Source: Mesostigma viride (taxonomy: Eukaryota; Streptophyta; Mesostigmatophyceae; Mesostigmatales; Mesostigmataceae). Taken from it: 64,000 nt of DNA. Each line of letters starts with the position of its first letter. The first letter of the stretch is position 1. The position numbers were made by a program, and so were the translations under genes. The notes under the pieces are model-generated. The model saw only the letters and a list, made by a program, of their open reading frames with translations, ran no database searches and was not told the DNA's origin. Shown one piece after another: positions 53,456-64,000 of the stretch. The DNA lies in assembly GCA_009746045.1 (NCBI GenBank), contig RPFO01001175.1, forward strand, positions 21,001-85,000. Reading direction: 5' to 3'.

Positions 53456-53832
53456 CCCCCCTTCTTGGTGCGTGCCACGCGTGCGTTTGAGGACTACGCC
53501 ACCAAGTTTTCTATGACTGTCGCGAAAGTTCGACCAAAGTATGCACGAGGACAGCAAAACAAGTGCAAACATTTCACCCATTCGACAGCTGGGGACCTGT
53601 TGATCCGCACGAGGCGAGAATGGATACATGAATTACGTGTTCCTATGGCGACACCAATGTCGACGATATCTACAAAGTAAATGGCACGTGCAATATTGCA
53701 TAGTTATCTATCAGTAATGCAGATTGTAACACAATTTCTTCTTCGAAAAACAATGCATGAATAAGCACACACGACCTTACGAACGCAGCAACCCTCGCTC
53801 CTTCTTCCCTTCGATCGAGCATCCCAACGACA

Positions 53833-54195
53833 ATGGCTGCCAGGCGCGCAGGACGTCACAACCTTCCACCCGCAAACGCCCCCAATGTGCCGGTCATGAG
53901 TACCGTCGCCGTTGCTCCGGCGCATATTGAGAAGGCCAAAGAGAAACTGGAACGCATTCTCTACGGCGTCGATGAAGAAATTCGCCCAAATGGCCCCATC
54001 ACGCCGGCGGAGATAAACCGCATCATCGACGCAAGGAGGTTGATGGTGGGCGGGGCGCCTGGCCCCATATACGTGCACGTCGCATGGCGTCGTGGGGGGG
54101 TGCCCTGGGAACCCATGTCCCGACTTACCGCCGAATGCAACGCTTGCGTAATGCGCCTCCTAAACAACCGGCATTGGCGAGGTACCCAACAGATT
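53833..54195 (+). pseudogene. Unknown-protein family copy (left, outer), truncated
   Basis: ATG 53833 (MAARRAGRHN). It encodes the family core through ECNACVMRLLNNRHWRGTQQ, then runs into an out-of-frame part of another copy at about 54195. Similar to the 36920 protein in the motifs KLERILYGVDEEI and TPAEINRIIDARR. Confidence 0.7.
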
Positions 54196-54199
54196 ACGG

Positions 54200-54514
54200 T
54201 GTCGAGGAGGAAATTCGCGAAGACGGTCCCCCGCAGAAATCAACCGCGTTATCGACGCCAGGAGGCGGATGGTGGGAGAAGCACCTGGGCCCATCTACCT
54301 CCAGATTGCATGGCGTCCGGGGGGCGTCACCTGGGAGCCGATGTCCCGGCTGACGGCTGAGTGCAACGCGTGCGTGATGCGACTTCTCAACAATCGAAAT
54401 TGGCGAGGAACGCAGCAGAATGCACCGGGCCGGGCGCCACTGGACCGCGCCTTCCTTGACGATCAATGGCGATTTAAGATCGCCAGACAGATGAGGCGCC
54501 GCTACCCGCAGTGA
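54200..54514 (+). pseudogene. Unknown-protein family fragment (left, inner)
   Basis: Starts inside the core (GVEEEIRED in one frame) and is coherent from 54269 (MVGEAPGPIYLQIAW) to a stop at 54514. A missing stretch in the TPAEIN region shifts the frame. It mirrors 54502-54830. Confidence 0.65.
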
Positions 54515-54985
54515 TTTTCTTCGACCACGGGTACAGGCTGGGGGTTCAAGCGCCTCATCTGTCTGGCGATCTCGAATCGCCACTGATCGTCAAGGAAAGC
54601 GCGGTCCAGTGGCGCCCAGCCCGGTGCATTCTGCTGCGTTCCTCGCCAATTTCGATTGTTGAGAAGACGCATCACGCACGCGTTGCACTCAGCCGTCAGC
54701 CGGGACATCGGCTCCCAGGTGACGCCCCCCCGACGCCATGCAATGTGGAGGTAGATGGGCCCAGGTGCTTCTCCCACCATCCGCCTCCTGGCGACGATAA
54801 CGCGGTTGATTTCTGCGGGGGTTATCGAACCGTCTTCACGAATTTCCTCCTCGACGCCGTAAAGGATGCGCTCGAGCTTCTCCTTCACCTTCTCAATCTG
54901 GGAGAGAGCAGCTGCGACGGTTCGCAATACAGGGACGTTAGGGGGGTTGGGTGGTGGAGAATTGCGTCTACAGCGCGCCTTGCAG
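54502..54985 (-). pseudogene. Unknown-protein family copy (right)
   Basis: The core is open from 54927 to 54502 (KVKEKLERILYGVEEEI, TPAEINRVI, FLDDQWRFEIARQMRR). The probable ATG near 54987 (MAARRAV) is out of frame with the core because of an indel in a C/CA-rich stretch. Confidence 0.65.
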
Positions 54986-55185
54986 CCATTTTCGATAGGC
55001 TTGTCGGATGGAAGGAGTGATGGGTGCTGCGTTAGTGGGGTCGTTTGCGCTTATTCATGCATTGTTTTTCGAACCGAAAATTGCGTTACGATCTGCATAA
55101 CTGATACAAGTGGATCCGATATTGCACGTGCCATTTACTTTTTGGCTATGATCGACATTGGTGTCGCCATGGAAACACGTAAATC

Positions 55186-56077
55186 ATTTTTCCATTCAGG
55201 CCTCGTACAGGTCGACAGGTCCCAAGCTGTCAAATGTCGAAATAATTGCACTTTGTTTGGCTGTCCCCGTGCATACTTTGGTCGAACCTTCGCGACAATC
55301 ACGGAAAACTTTGTGGCAATGTCCTATGGCATGCGCGTGGTACGTTCGACGCACGCCAAGTGCGGGAACTACATTTGGAACGGTCGTTAGTATCCAGGTC
55401 AAATTTGGGTATGAATTCAGCGAAAATGGGAAAAGTCCTGAGGCCAATTTCGCTCAAGGCTGCTACAGTGGCACGTAGAGGTACTAGGCCACGGTACGAC
55501 CAGATGCGTGGGAATGCGTTGTACTACATCCGTACGCCTTATGAGAGTGTGGACGCCAGATTTGTCGTTTGTACAAAAATGCCCACTCGGCCGTACCACT
55601 TTGGCACGGAGAAAACGCGCTTTTGTGGCAGGTTACCATACACCATGGAATATTCCGCTGACACATGGAGTCTGACAAAATCTGGCCGTCTGCGCCATGT
55701 CAGACCGCATGTCACCTGAATATTCAGCGTGGACATCGAGTCTAACACGGCAGTGCCACGCACAGGCCATTCTACTACATGATTCTGTTGCGGGACCGTA
55801 CGGACACCGTATCTCGACATTGTACTACATTTCAACTACATCCGCGCGTCGTGTACTAAAATGAACTACAGGGAAGTACCGCCTGAGTGTCATGGACACA
55901 ATTGTAATACGCTTGGCCACACTTCTGCCCAAGCCTTTTCAAATGTCAAATGCAGCTTGACCTGTGCATTGAAGAACCATAATGTACACCTACTCAGCGC
56001 ACCCAAGTGCATGCAGGTGGTGCATGCCGGTTGGGTTGAGGTACGAGCGTTAGCTCACGCATGCTGCATGCCACTAA
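55186..56077. other. Intergenic
   Basis: Overlapping short ORFs on both strands but nothing recognisable. CCATGGAATATTCC and related segments (55645-55660) echo the ATATTCC motifs at 29950-29985 and 31288-31295. Confidence 0.4.
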
Positions 56078-56726
56078 CCCCTCAACCGTCCACATGATCG
56101 TGCCGATTTTCAACAGCGAGTTTTTCTCATGCCTCACGTTCGGCACGATTTTGTGTGCCATGTAGGGATTTGGCGGGAAGGTTTTGGCTGGAACCAACTA
56201 GACCACCGAAAAGATCTAGACTCACTCTATCGGTCTATCCGTAGGACACTTGTCTGGCCGTATTTGACCACCGTATCAGGGTGGAAACCATGGTCGAAGT
56301 CACGGGGGTATTGGGGTGCACAGCTGTCTGAGTAGGGGAAAAACCCATTTATTTTTAGCACCAGCTGATGGGTCCTTGGGGCAGTTAAAATTTTTAGTGT
56401 TTGTATCCCATCCTAACTGAAAAATCTATCTACAAAACCAACCACAGGGTCAACTCATCGAGGAAAGGGGTCTATCATCCATTATAAGGGTGTCACCGCG
56501 CACACTCACTGTAGCCCCCTGAGGGGGGGGCTATTTATAGAGCAGGGCGGCCTAGCAACTGGGACCACCCACTATACCCCCAGGTGGGCCCTAATATGGT
56601 TATCCTTGGTTCCTAGTATGGTTCCTAGTATGGCCTAGTATGATCTAGTAGGCTGAATGGGGGGACCTACGGCATACATTGCAACTCGTGACTCATCTTA
56701 GTCACGAGTCACAGACGGTGGAGGGG
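56078..56726 (-). mobile_element. piggyBac-like MITE (internal-deletion derivative)
   Basis: 649 bp. The left 270 bp are the reverse complement of the right end of the 13679-16537 element (16310-16537); the right 380 bp are the reverse complement of its left end (13679 to about 14060), including the TATAAATA box. Terminal repeats are CCCCTCAACCGTC / GACGGTGGAGGGG. Flanks are CTAA and CTAT rather than TTAA, so the target site has decayed. Non-coding; would need transposase supplied in trans. Confidence 0.85.
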
Positions 56727-56929
56727 CTATAACTATAGCAGGGACAGAAAGATAGAGCCAACATGTATGCCATCACAAAAGATATTCAACAAGGGGAGAT
56801 AATTTATGACATGCCCCCGCGTTGCAAAGCAAGGTCAAAGTAACAAGGGCATTTCTGACGCGCAAATGGTCAAGGCGGTGGCTGACAACCAAGATGTCAG
56901 CCTATATATAACAAGGACATGTTAGTCAC
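56727..56929. other. Intron-like flank of the ankyrin exon
   Basis: No ORF; TATATATAAC at about 56902. Confidence 0.35.
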
Positions 56930-57052
56930 CTGATCCTCGCAGTCCAAGCTCATCCCTTTGAAGCCGAGCCCTGCCTTGGGAGGGTCGAGCAGGTACCGGA
57001 CTAACTCTAGGTGGCCTCCCAGCACAGCGGCGTGAAGCGCGGTGTGCCCTTT
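56930..57052 (-). CDS. Ankyrin-repeat exon (downstream)
   Basis: 123 bp between acceptor ATTGCAG and donor CAG-GTGACT. It encodes GHTALHAAVLGGHLELVRYLL, a canonical ankyrin repeat, followed by a Gly/Asp loop (DPPKAGLGFKGM). It presumably belongs to the same minus-strand gene as the exon at 62213-62325, the 5.2 kb between being intron loaded with transposons. Confidence 0.65.
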
Positions 57053-57249
57053 CTGCAATGACCCGATTTCAAAAAGCAACATACATAAGAACAAACATAC
57101 AAAAACAGGATGCAACATGTATTGAGACAGCATACCTAGGGTTTGTGTTAGCAACCACTTTTCCAAAGGCCACTATTAACATCCTTTCACACAAAACTAA
57201 CAATGCTTACTGTTGTACACAGTGTGTTTAGTAAGGGTTTTTGGCACGC

Positions 57250-57355
57250 GTCAGTCGGCTGACGCGCCGCCGTTGGCAGAGCGTCAGACGGCTGACACGC
57301 CGCCGTTGGCGGCGCGTCGGACGGCTGACACGCCGCCGTTGGCGGCGCGTCAGCC
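57250..57355. repeat. Left subterminal CGTCAG/CTGACG array of the hAT element
   Basis: Three units of about 36 bp (GCTGACACGCCGCCGTTGGC with flanking GCGTCAGACG). Matched by an array of eight or more GCGTCAG or CTGACGCG motifs at about 58500-58670 near the right end. Such subterminal repeats are known transposase-binding sites in hAT elements. Confidence 0.8.
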
Positions 57356-57660
57356 CATAGCAGTTGGGGGCGGGGCCCAGCTAGGGCCTCCCTGTAAGGC
57401 GGAACTACCCTCATGCCTCAAGTAATGTACCGGAGGATGGGGGATGGGGGCGTGGGGCAGTCACATAATAGTTACCCTAAGGGCAACAAAACTTTCAAAA
57501 CATTTTTTGTTATCAAAATCAGCTTGAGATTTACATGGTAAGTGATTGGTACCTGATGCATCAAGCTCAAACAAAAGCTAGCACGTCTGGATGTGTATAA
57601 AACAAGAGCCCTTAGCTACAGATTATAAGACAAACTGTCTAGCCCCTGGATCCATTGTTG

Positions 57661-57942
57661 TCAAGACTCAAGACAGGTACCAGTGCTGAGTGCACCTCCC
57701 GGGGCATGTCTGGACTGTTCAGCGGATTTCGTTGCCTCGGACTTAGATGTGGACGACCTTTTCCTCTTGTTCCGCCTTTCTAGCTCCTTCACGGCCTTGT
57801 TTACATCGACGAGAGCGGGACTACTGGGTCCTGCCCCGTCGGCGGTTTGCCTCTTGAAATATGACGAAATCGCCACCGAATGAAACCTTTTTAGGAACCC
57901 GTCTCCTTTCGACCCCATGGCCAGATGTGCCCAAAGCCCCAA
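57661..57942 (-). pseudogene. Short ORF inside the hAT element, possible transposase N-terminal remnant
   Basis: 93 codons with AISSYFKRQTADGAGPSSPA and a basic Ser/Lys stretch (ELERRNKRKRSSTSKSEA). An ISSFFK-like leader and a basic region occur at N-termini of some hAT transposases, but this is a weak resemblance; it may be unrelated cargo. Confidence 0.3.
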
Positions 57943-58720
57943 ACCTCGCTGAAGATCCGCGAGTAAGGTACAAGGCGATGTAATGCGGAAATACGAAAAA
58001 ATATTGCGTAGACTTACATATAGGCCGCTGGGGCTGATTGAGGAATTTTATTTCCTACCGCCTCAGCATGATACCTAAACCGATGCAACCCGCAGGTTGC
58101 AAGAAAAGTAGAAAACGCTCCTACGAAATAGCAGTTGCTATTAAAATGCATCCATCGTAAGTTTACGTATGCTTTGCTTACAAAGTATCCGCTAGCGCTG
58201 CGATGGCTATCGCCACCTCGGTGGCTGCACCCAATAATTATGTTGTCTCGCGTTGGCAAGCCAGGCAGACGGGCCGGCAGGTCTTAGCATACAGGCACCG
58301 AACGTTCCAGAGGTGAGGTTCCACACGGCCAAGTGCGGCCCGCATTTCAGTCAGTCACAGTCAGTTTCAGTGCACGAAAATCTCAAGTACGATTCGGTGG
58401 GCCTGGATGGGCTTATACTTAAGACTATGTACGAAAAATACCCATAGTCGCGACGAATAGAGGTCAAGACGTGGCGAACCTGTACCCAGGCACAATATAT
58501 TGACGTGCCTGACGCGTGAGGACTTGGTGCACGTCAGACGACTGACGCGCAGCCTAAATTTACGCGTCAGTAGCCTGACACGCGGCCAAAATTTACGCGT
58601 CAGTAGCCTGACGCGCGGGGTAGCCTGACGCGTAAGAGCTGGCGCGTCAGCCCGCTGACGCGTGCGTCACGTTACTAAACACACTGGTTGTACAAAAGAA
58701 AACGTTGAATAATTTATACT

Positions 58721-60940
58721 TAACCCATAGTCCGCTGACCCATTTTTGGCACTTTCATACCCCTGAAAATTTAAAAAATGAAAAAACACACATGCCACAA
58801 CTCCAAATACCCCCAACCAAGATGCTAGGAGTAGCTAAACTTCAAGGGCTTTCAGAATATGCATTCATGTCCCACGTAGCTCCCACAAAAACCAGCATCT
58901 TCATTAAAACAATAAGTGGAAGCAGAAATGTGACACTATTGACATGCCCGGAGGCACGCCGTTCAAGGCCCTTCATGAAGTACGTTGCCCTAGAGGCAAC
59001 CAAGACAAGGGTGGGTGGGTGGGGAGCAAAGAAAGAGGCCGACAAACCCAGCCTGAGCGGCTTTTAGTCACAAAACCTCCCTTATCCCTAGCTAACTGAC
59101 GTCATTAAACCCTTATGTTCAGTGATGCTAGTAAGACGCTAACCGTACAGACCGGGGGTAGAATATCCCGAATCTGCACGGCTAGTATTAAATACTGCGT
59201 AGGTTGTTCTTTTCAGGGGCACTGCACCTCACGCCCCGTTCCGCCCGGGTAGAATCAACCCAAGCGCGGAACGCACATTTTAGTTAATCCATTTTTCAAC
59301 CATGCACTATACTGCATCTACTAATCACAAGAGCTCTAGCCAAAAAGCTACGAGAAAACACTACGACCTAAGCCGCTCAATCAGCGGCCTCTTGTTCCCG
59401 CATTCACGTATAGAAGAAACTCCGTTCAAAGAACCCCGATTCATGTCCCACGTAGCTCCCACAAAAACCAGCATCTTCATTAAAACAATAAGTGGAAGCA
59501 GAAATGTGACACTATTGACATGCCCGGAGGCACGCCGTTCAAGGCCCTTCATGAAGTACGTTGCCCAACCACCCCCGCCCTGGCTTTCCCTTGAAGCCGC
59601 ACTCCACCTTGCTCGTTGTCACAAGTGACCGCCCTGCCGCAAAACGGGAGCCCCCCCACATCGGGAGGCGTGTGCCCGGCGGCTGTGGATGCATGGCCAG
59701 GCCCAAAAAGGCCCAGCCCATTTGCACTTCGATTGCGCACGGCCAACCTATCATGACCCCTCTCGGGGCCCCGGGTCGGTACCGCTATGGCCGTCTCCCC
59801 ATAGACCCGGGGTGCTTTGAGAAAAAACGTGGACCTAGCTCAGGCCCGCCAGCCCGGATGCCCGAGGCCACAGCCCAGGGCACCTGGCTGAACGAGAGTC
59901 CGTTCAGCCAAGACCGCATTCCCCCCCGAGGTTTCTATGCGTGGGGAAAAAATTTCTAGCTTAGGCGCTTTCCCTATCCCCGTCCCCAGCCCCAACCACC
60001 CCCCCCTCGGCGGAAGGCAATTGCAAAGTTTGCTGGCCAGCAGCAATCTCCAAAGAAAAAGCCTCAGGCCGCGGACCGAGACACGGGTCGCCAGTGCCGG
60101 CCATCCGGCTCCAACCCGGGGTGCAAGCATCCCCAGGTACGGAGCACCAGCTCGCGCACTGGGCCGACCGAGCGACAAGTGAGCACCTGTCACGGCACCC
60201 GGCCCACCAAAGACCCCAAGCTGGGGAAAAGGTGCGGACCGGAGGTAATCATTTTCTTTTCTTTTAGTTAACCGGGCGAGGAACTACGCCTGGCCGGTTA
60301 ACAACTGAAAGTCTCACCACTGGCCAAGTGGCCGGTGCAACCAGTGCTTTTGGGATTTTGCTGCGCAGCCCCCATAGCTGCGGCTGCCGCCGCAACGACA
60401 ACGAGCAAAGAAAGAGGCCGACAAACCCAGCCTGAGCGGCTTTTAGTCGCAAAACCTCCCTTATCCCTAGCTAACTGACGTCATTAAACCCTTATGTTCA
60501 GTGATACTAGTAAGACGCTAACCGTACAGACCGGGGGTAGAATATCCTGAATCTGCACGGCTAGTATTAAATAATGCGTAGGTTGTTCTTTTCAGGGGCT
60601 CTGCACCTCACGCCCCGTTCCGCCCGGGTAGAATCAACCCAAGCGCGGAACGCACATTTTAGTTAATCCATTTTTCAACCATGCACTATACTGCATCTAC
60701 TAATCACAAGAGCTCTAGCCAAAAAGCTACGAGAAAACACTACGACCTAAGCCGCTCAATCAGCGGCCTCTTGTTCCCGCATTCACGTATAGAAGAAACT
60801 CCGTTCAAAGAACCCCGAATAATACCGTGGCTTTATCCAAGCATTTTCCAAGCCGAGCTCCAATCAAACTTGGCCAAAAGACGATCTTTTTTCCCCAAGG
60901 AAAAGTCTACCCCCCCCTAACTTCCCAGGGAGGGTAGGGC
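58721..60940 (+). repeat. Dispersed repeat, interrupted copy
   Basis: 58721-58863 and 60819-60940 together equal the repeat at 51479-51740, giving the exact limits of the inserted DNA. Confidence 0.85.
58864..60818. mobile_element. Nested insertion: two head-to-tail units
   Basis: Unit 1 (58864-59439, 576 bp) and unit 2 (59440-60818, 1379 bp) both start TTCATGTCCCACGTAGC and end GTTCAAAGAACCCCGA. They share about 125 bp at the left and 415 bp at the right; unit 2 has about 835 bp more in the middle. The junction between units has no extra base and the insertion shows no TSD. The right end carries a small GTTC-AAA-GAAC hairpin five bases from the terminus. Class uncertain. No transposase is encoded; the GC-rich middle of unit 2 has ORFs without recognisable domains. 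Confidence 0.7.
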
Positions 60941-61470
60941 AGTGTCAGTCTATAGGCCAGCTGAACCAACATAGCCATGCGTCCATGGCATCGTCTCTGT
61001 TCAACAAAACCCTGGTTGGCAAATACGTCGGCGGAGTAAACACCCCGGGCCTGAAAATACGAGTGTAAATGTCGGGCCTCAAAAATACGTCGGGCAAAAA
61101 AATTAATTGAAAGAAGTTTGAGGCAATTTGCATGGACAGACATGAAAAAAGATTATTGTGAACAAAGATGGCCATAATGATCAATGAGAGCGTAGTGATA
61201 TGCCTTCAAGACGCATATCCATACCGGGCGCTGCACACACCTACAGGCATATGTAGTCCGTTACCAGTTGACTCCCCTGATTTCAGAAAATATAAAAGAA
61301 GGTGGAGTTCTAGACTTATGTCAAATATAACCGGCCATGGCAATTTGTAGAGGACCTCAAGGCCTTTCTTTTGAGTCTAGAACGTGTCAGTTTTGATAAG
61401 TGTTGCGACAGCTATAGCAGTTACAACGCTGCAATATTGCCCCAAGTCTGGAAGGCATATTTTTCAAAAA
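60941..61470. repeat. Direct repeat, copy 1
   Basis: About 61014-61470 (GTTGGCAAATACGTC ... GGAAGGCATATTTTT) recurs diverged at 63270-64000, where a 250-bp stretch with several ATCTTAAAC motifs is inserted. No ORF of note; could be remnants of a larger repeat in the ankyrin gene intron. Confidence 0.7.
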
Positions 61471-61628
61471 AGAGTATTTCTGTGGGGCCGCTAAAGTAGA
61501 CACATTCACGTTTTTTTTCGGCTCAGTACGGCGTATTTGCCAACCCGGAACGATGAATATGGGCCCCAGCATGGCATTCTCGGTAAAAAAAGCATGTTGT
61601 CTGCAGATTGAGCATAGCTTCCTGTAAT

Positions 61629-61711
61629 GATGGCTTTCAATTTCATAAAAACATTTTAGGCCTACCGATGCTATGTAGGCCCAAAATATTTTTATGAAAA
61701 TGAAAGCCATC
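61629..61711. other. Long hairpin
   Basis: GATGGCTTTCAATTTCATAA...GGCCTAC pairs with GTAGGCC...TTATGAAAATGAAAGCCATC, about 37 bp of nearly perfect stem with a 9-base loop. It could be a tiny MITE or a small-RNA precursor. Confidence 0.75.
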
Positions 61712-61765
61712 AGGCTACCAATACTTTAATACTTGGGCCCCATAAACATGTGCATTTGTCCCATT

Positions 61766-62032
<267 letters not shown>

Positions 62033-62212
62033 TTTGTGCTTCATGCCTGCAAACAGCAGCCATGAAAAGCAACGCGACTATCGTTGAGTATAAAAGAACA
62101 AGGGAACTTTCTAAACAAATAGTAGTACGGCCTAGTAAGAGGATGGCATCACACACTTTTGCGAAAACATTTCCCATGAAAGCAAGGCAAAATAAGGTTG
62201 CCCCATACATAC

Positions 62213-62325
62213 GTGGTCCCTTAGGTACGAGCGCTTGTTCTTGTTGTCCACAAGGTACTTGACCACTCCAGGTGACCGCCCCGGGCAGCACAGTGAAGCT
62301 CGTTTCGGTAGCCCGAGTCCCGCCC
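62213..62325 (-). CDS. Ankyrin-repeat exon (upstream), with a one-base lesion
   Basis: Acceptor ACATGCAG and donor CAC-GTATGT. It encodes GYRNELHCAARGGHLE then, after one missing base, VKYLVDNKNKRSYLRD, together an ankyrin repeat. The missing base (GGAGTGGTC where an ankyrin repeat expects GAGGTGGTC) would break the frame, so the gene may be a pseudogene or the base a sequencing error. Confidence 0.55.
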
Positions 62326-63269
62326 CTGCATGTTCAACCACAAGGTCAAGTAAATGATGCATGCATGAGTGGCTCCAACGATGCATCGTTGTATGGTTCC
62401 ACGTTGTAAGGACCCAACAAGATTTCCAAAACAATGGGACAAAGCAATGATAAAAGGACACTGGAATGTTGTTTTGCGCATGGTATGCTGTTTCCAATCT
62501 GGGATGAAACAGATTGCACACGCATTTCACCGACGAACATTTCGAGCGAGATTTCTGCCTGCAGCACAGCGCTTGATGAGTAACATCAATGCCACAGAAA
62601 ATTAAGTATTTCGTTGTAACCTCGGCTTCTAGTCCAAGACTAGGCACTACCCGGTACAACACTGCAACAGCTTTCGGTCGCATCGACACCACACTGGTTG
62701 TAACCCAGAACACAGCACTTTGGACAGGCAGCACTCAGCAGTCAACCACACCTCCGGTAGGCACTTGTGAAATGCATACCAACTCCAACATGGCAGAATT
62801 TTTTCTCGGTGCAGCTGGCCAACATGGTGCTAGAAAACGAACCAAGACCTGCACACCAAAATCCACGAACCAGCCTTTCTAGTTTCCACGTGGGCTTACC
62901 TGGCACGAATGTCTTGGAGACAACAACGGGTGAAACATTACTCATGCACCACGAATAACGGATACGACAGGGCACCAGGCTGCTCACCCGCAAACTGCTA
63001 CTGCGTATCTTTAACGACAACTACGGCTGAACATGCAGGTGTACATATACGACCAGCATGCAGTCAAGGTTCGCATGGAAGAACATGTGCTACTTTCCCG
63101 CGTGCCGCTCTGACAAGGATTCACGCAATGCGTACTGGGCTTAGCTTACCGCGTATCAAAATTTGTCGAGTTCGCTTTGGAATGATGCTGTACATTTTCT
63201 CAGCTACAGTCCCAAGATGCAGAAACATGAGAAGAAAGATTAAGCTGGCCAAATTGAATGCATTCCAGG
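62326..63269. other. Intron or intergenic sequence
   Basis: No recognisable exon. Short ORFs at 62369-62605, 62589-62882 and 62742-63020 lack known motifs. Confidence 0.4.
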
Positions 63270-64000
63270 TTGGCAAATACGTCATTTGAGTATATACGCT
63301 GGACCTGGAAATACGAGTCTATACGTTGGGCCTCAAAAATACGTCGGGCAAAAATACGTGCCTAATGACTATGTATTCAAATAAGCTTGAGGTTATTTCC
63401 ATGGAAAGACATGAAAAAAGATTATTATGAACAAAGATGGCCATAGTGATCAATAAGAGAATAATGATACGCCCTCAAGACGCATATCCATGCCGCTGCA
63501 CACATACCTACAGGCATATAGCGCCAGCTTCAGGCTTAAGAAAGGGTTACGACCGATCCAGGGCTGCGATCTTAAACCTAAAATCGAATCCAGGGCTGAC
63601 AATCTTAAACATACATACGCATATGCACCCCTACCTGGCTACCTCACGTAGCGCTGACCGCTATGTAGCACCCTTTAGTGCCTGGCACTACAAGATATTT
63701 TCGGCAAAACCAGCCCTGCAATCTTAAACCGATTTCCAAAATCCAGGGTCTCACGATCTTAAACCTGAAAATCTTAAACCTCAAGCTGGCGGTGCAGTCC
63801 GCTACCACTTGACCCTCCATGATTTCAGGAAATATAAAAGAACTTGGAATTTACTCATGTCAAATATAACCATGGCAAGTTGTAGTGGACCTCAAAATCT
63901 TTCTCTTGAGCCAAGAACGGGTCAATTTTGAAAAGTCTTGGAAACGTTATAGCAGTTACAGCGCTGCAATTTTGCCCCCAAGTCCGGAAGGCATATTTTT
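63270..64000. repeat. Direct repeat, copy 2 (runs off the window)
   Basis: Diverged copy of 61014-61470, with an inserted stretch at about 63540-63790 holding ATCTTAAAC five or more times next to CAGGGCTG or CAGGGTC segments. Confidence 0.7.

Larger units (their letters stand above)
53630..55185. repeat. Third convergent palindrome (unknown-gene family)
   Basis: Outer arms share ACGTGTTTCC/T..GGCGACACCAATGTCGA and the following 150 bp in inverted orientation (53637-53780; 55030-55185). The inner arms, about 54200-54512 and 54513-54830, are near-perfect reverse complements with almost no loop around 54513-54540. The left side additionally contains a different copy (53833-54190) fused to the inner one. 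Confidence 0.85.
57220..58686. mobile_element. hAT-like DNA transposon, non-autonomous
   Basis: Perfect 15-bp terminal inverted repeats (CAGTGTGTTTAGTAA) and a perfect 8-bp TSD GTTGTACA (57212-57219 and 58687-58694). An 8-bp TSD with CAGTG ends is diagnostic of hAT. Both subterminal regions are packed with GCGTCAG/CTGACGC motifs. The interior has only a short minus-strand ORF; no BED finger or RNase H/dimerisation domain is left. Confidence 0.9.

Noticed and set aside
58864-60818. Helitron call
   Set aside because: No 5' TC with 3' CTRR in a consistent orientation and no Rep/helicase; kept only as a hypothesis.

Overview
This is a transposon-dense eukaryotic nuclear segment. The evidence is GT-AG introns, AATAAA-like 3' ends, a TATA box, and at least five transposon classes nested in one another. 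G-box (CACGTG) promoter arrays, PAT/Ngaro-like tyrosine-recombinase (YR) retrotransposons, piggyBac-like and hAT-like elements and GC-rich minisatellites together suggest a green alga or other member of the plant lineage. I cannot name the species. There are no rRNA, tRNA, CRISPR or prokaryotic features.

Layout. 1-3081: right part of a YR retrotransposon ending in B1-A2-B2 split repeats. 3082-4998: two convergent copies of a transposase-like gene forming a large palindrome. 4999-9652: a gag-only LTR retrotransposon with 573-bp LTRs, primer-binding site (PBS), polypurine tract (PPT) and 5-bp target-site duplication (TSD), inserted into that gene, which resumes at 9653-12568. 13679-16537: a piggyBac-like element with TTAA flanks and an internally deleted transposase. 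16.9-19.1 kb: a Cys-rich ORF running into a 1.36-kb CATGCATG minisatellite. 21.0-22.7 kb: minus-strand exons, including a RanBP2-type zinc-finger ORF and an exon with a 2A-like motif. 22995-29832: a spliced RING/TRAF-type gene whose second intron holds a whole 5.3-kb PAT-like element.

29.9-35.5 kb is the most gene-like part: a RING gene, two F-box-like paralogues and a zinc-ribbon gene, each next to arrays of CACGTG or TGACGTGG motifs. 35.5-40.1 kb holds a broken RanBP2 copy, a second convergent palindrome and a broken zinc-ribbon copy. 41859-48240 is a DDE-type DNA transposon plus an inverted fragment. 53.6-55.2 kb is a third convergent palindrome. 56.1-64.0 kb holds a piggyBac miniature derivative (MITE), an hAT-like element with a perfect 8-bp TSD, ankyrin exons, a nested tandem insertion whose empty-site paralogue is in the window, and microsatellites.

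Most transposon ORFs carry frameshifts or stops. Those that still look intact are the RING gene, the two F-box-like genes, the zinc-ribbon gene, the first RanBP2 ORF and the left copy of the 36.9-kb gene. Recurrent themes are convergent inverted duplications centred at gene 3' ends, promoter arrays of ACGT-core motifs, and 2A-like NPGP motifs between retroelement domains.
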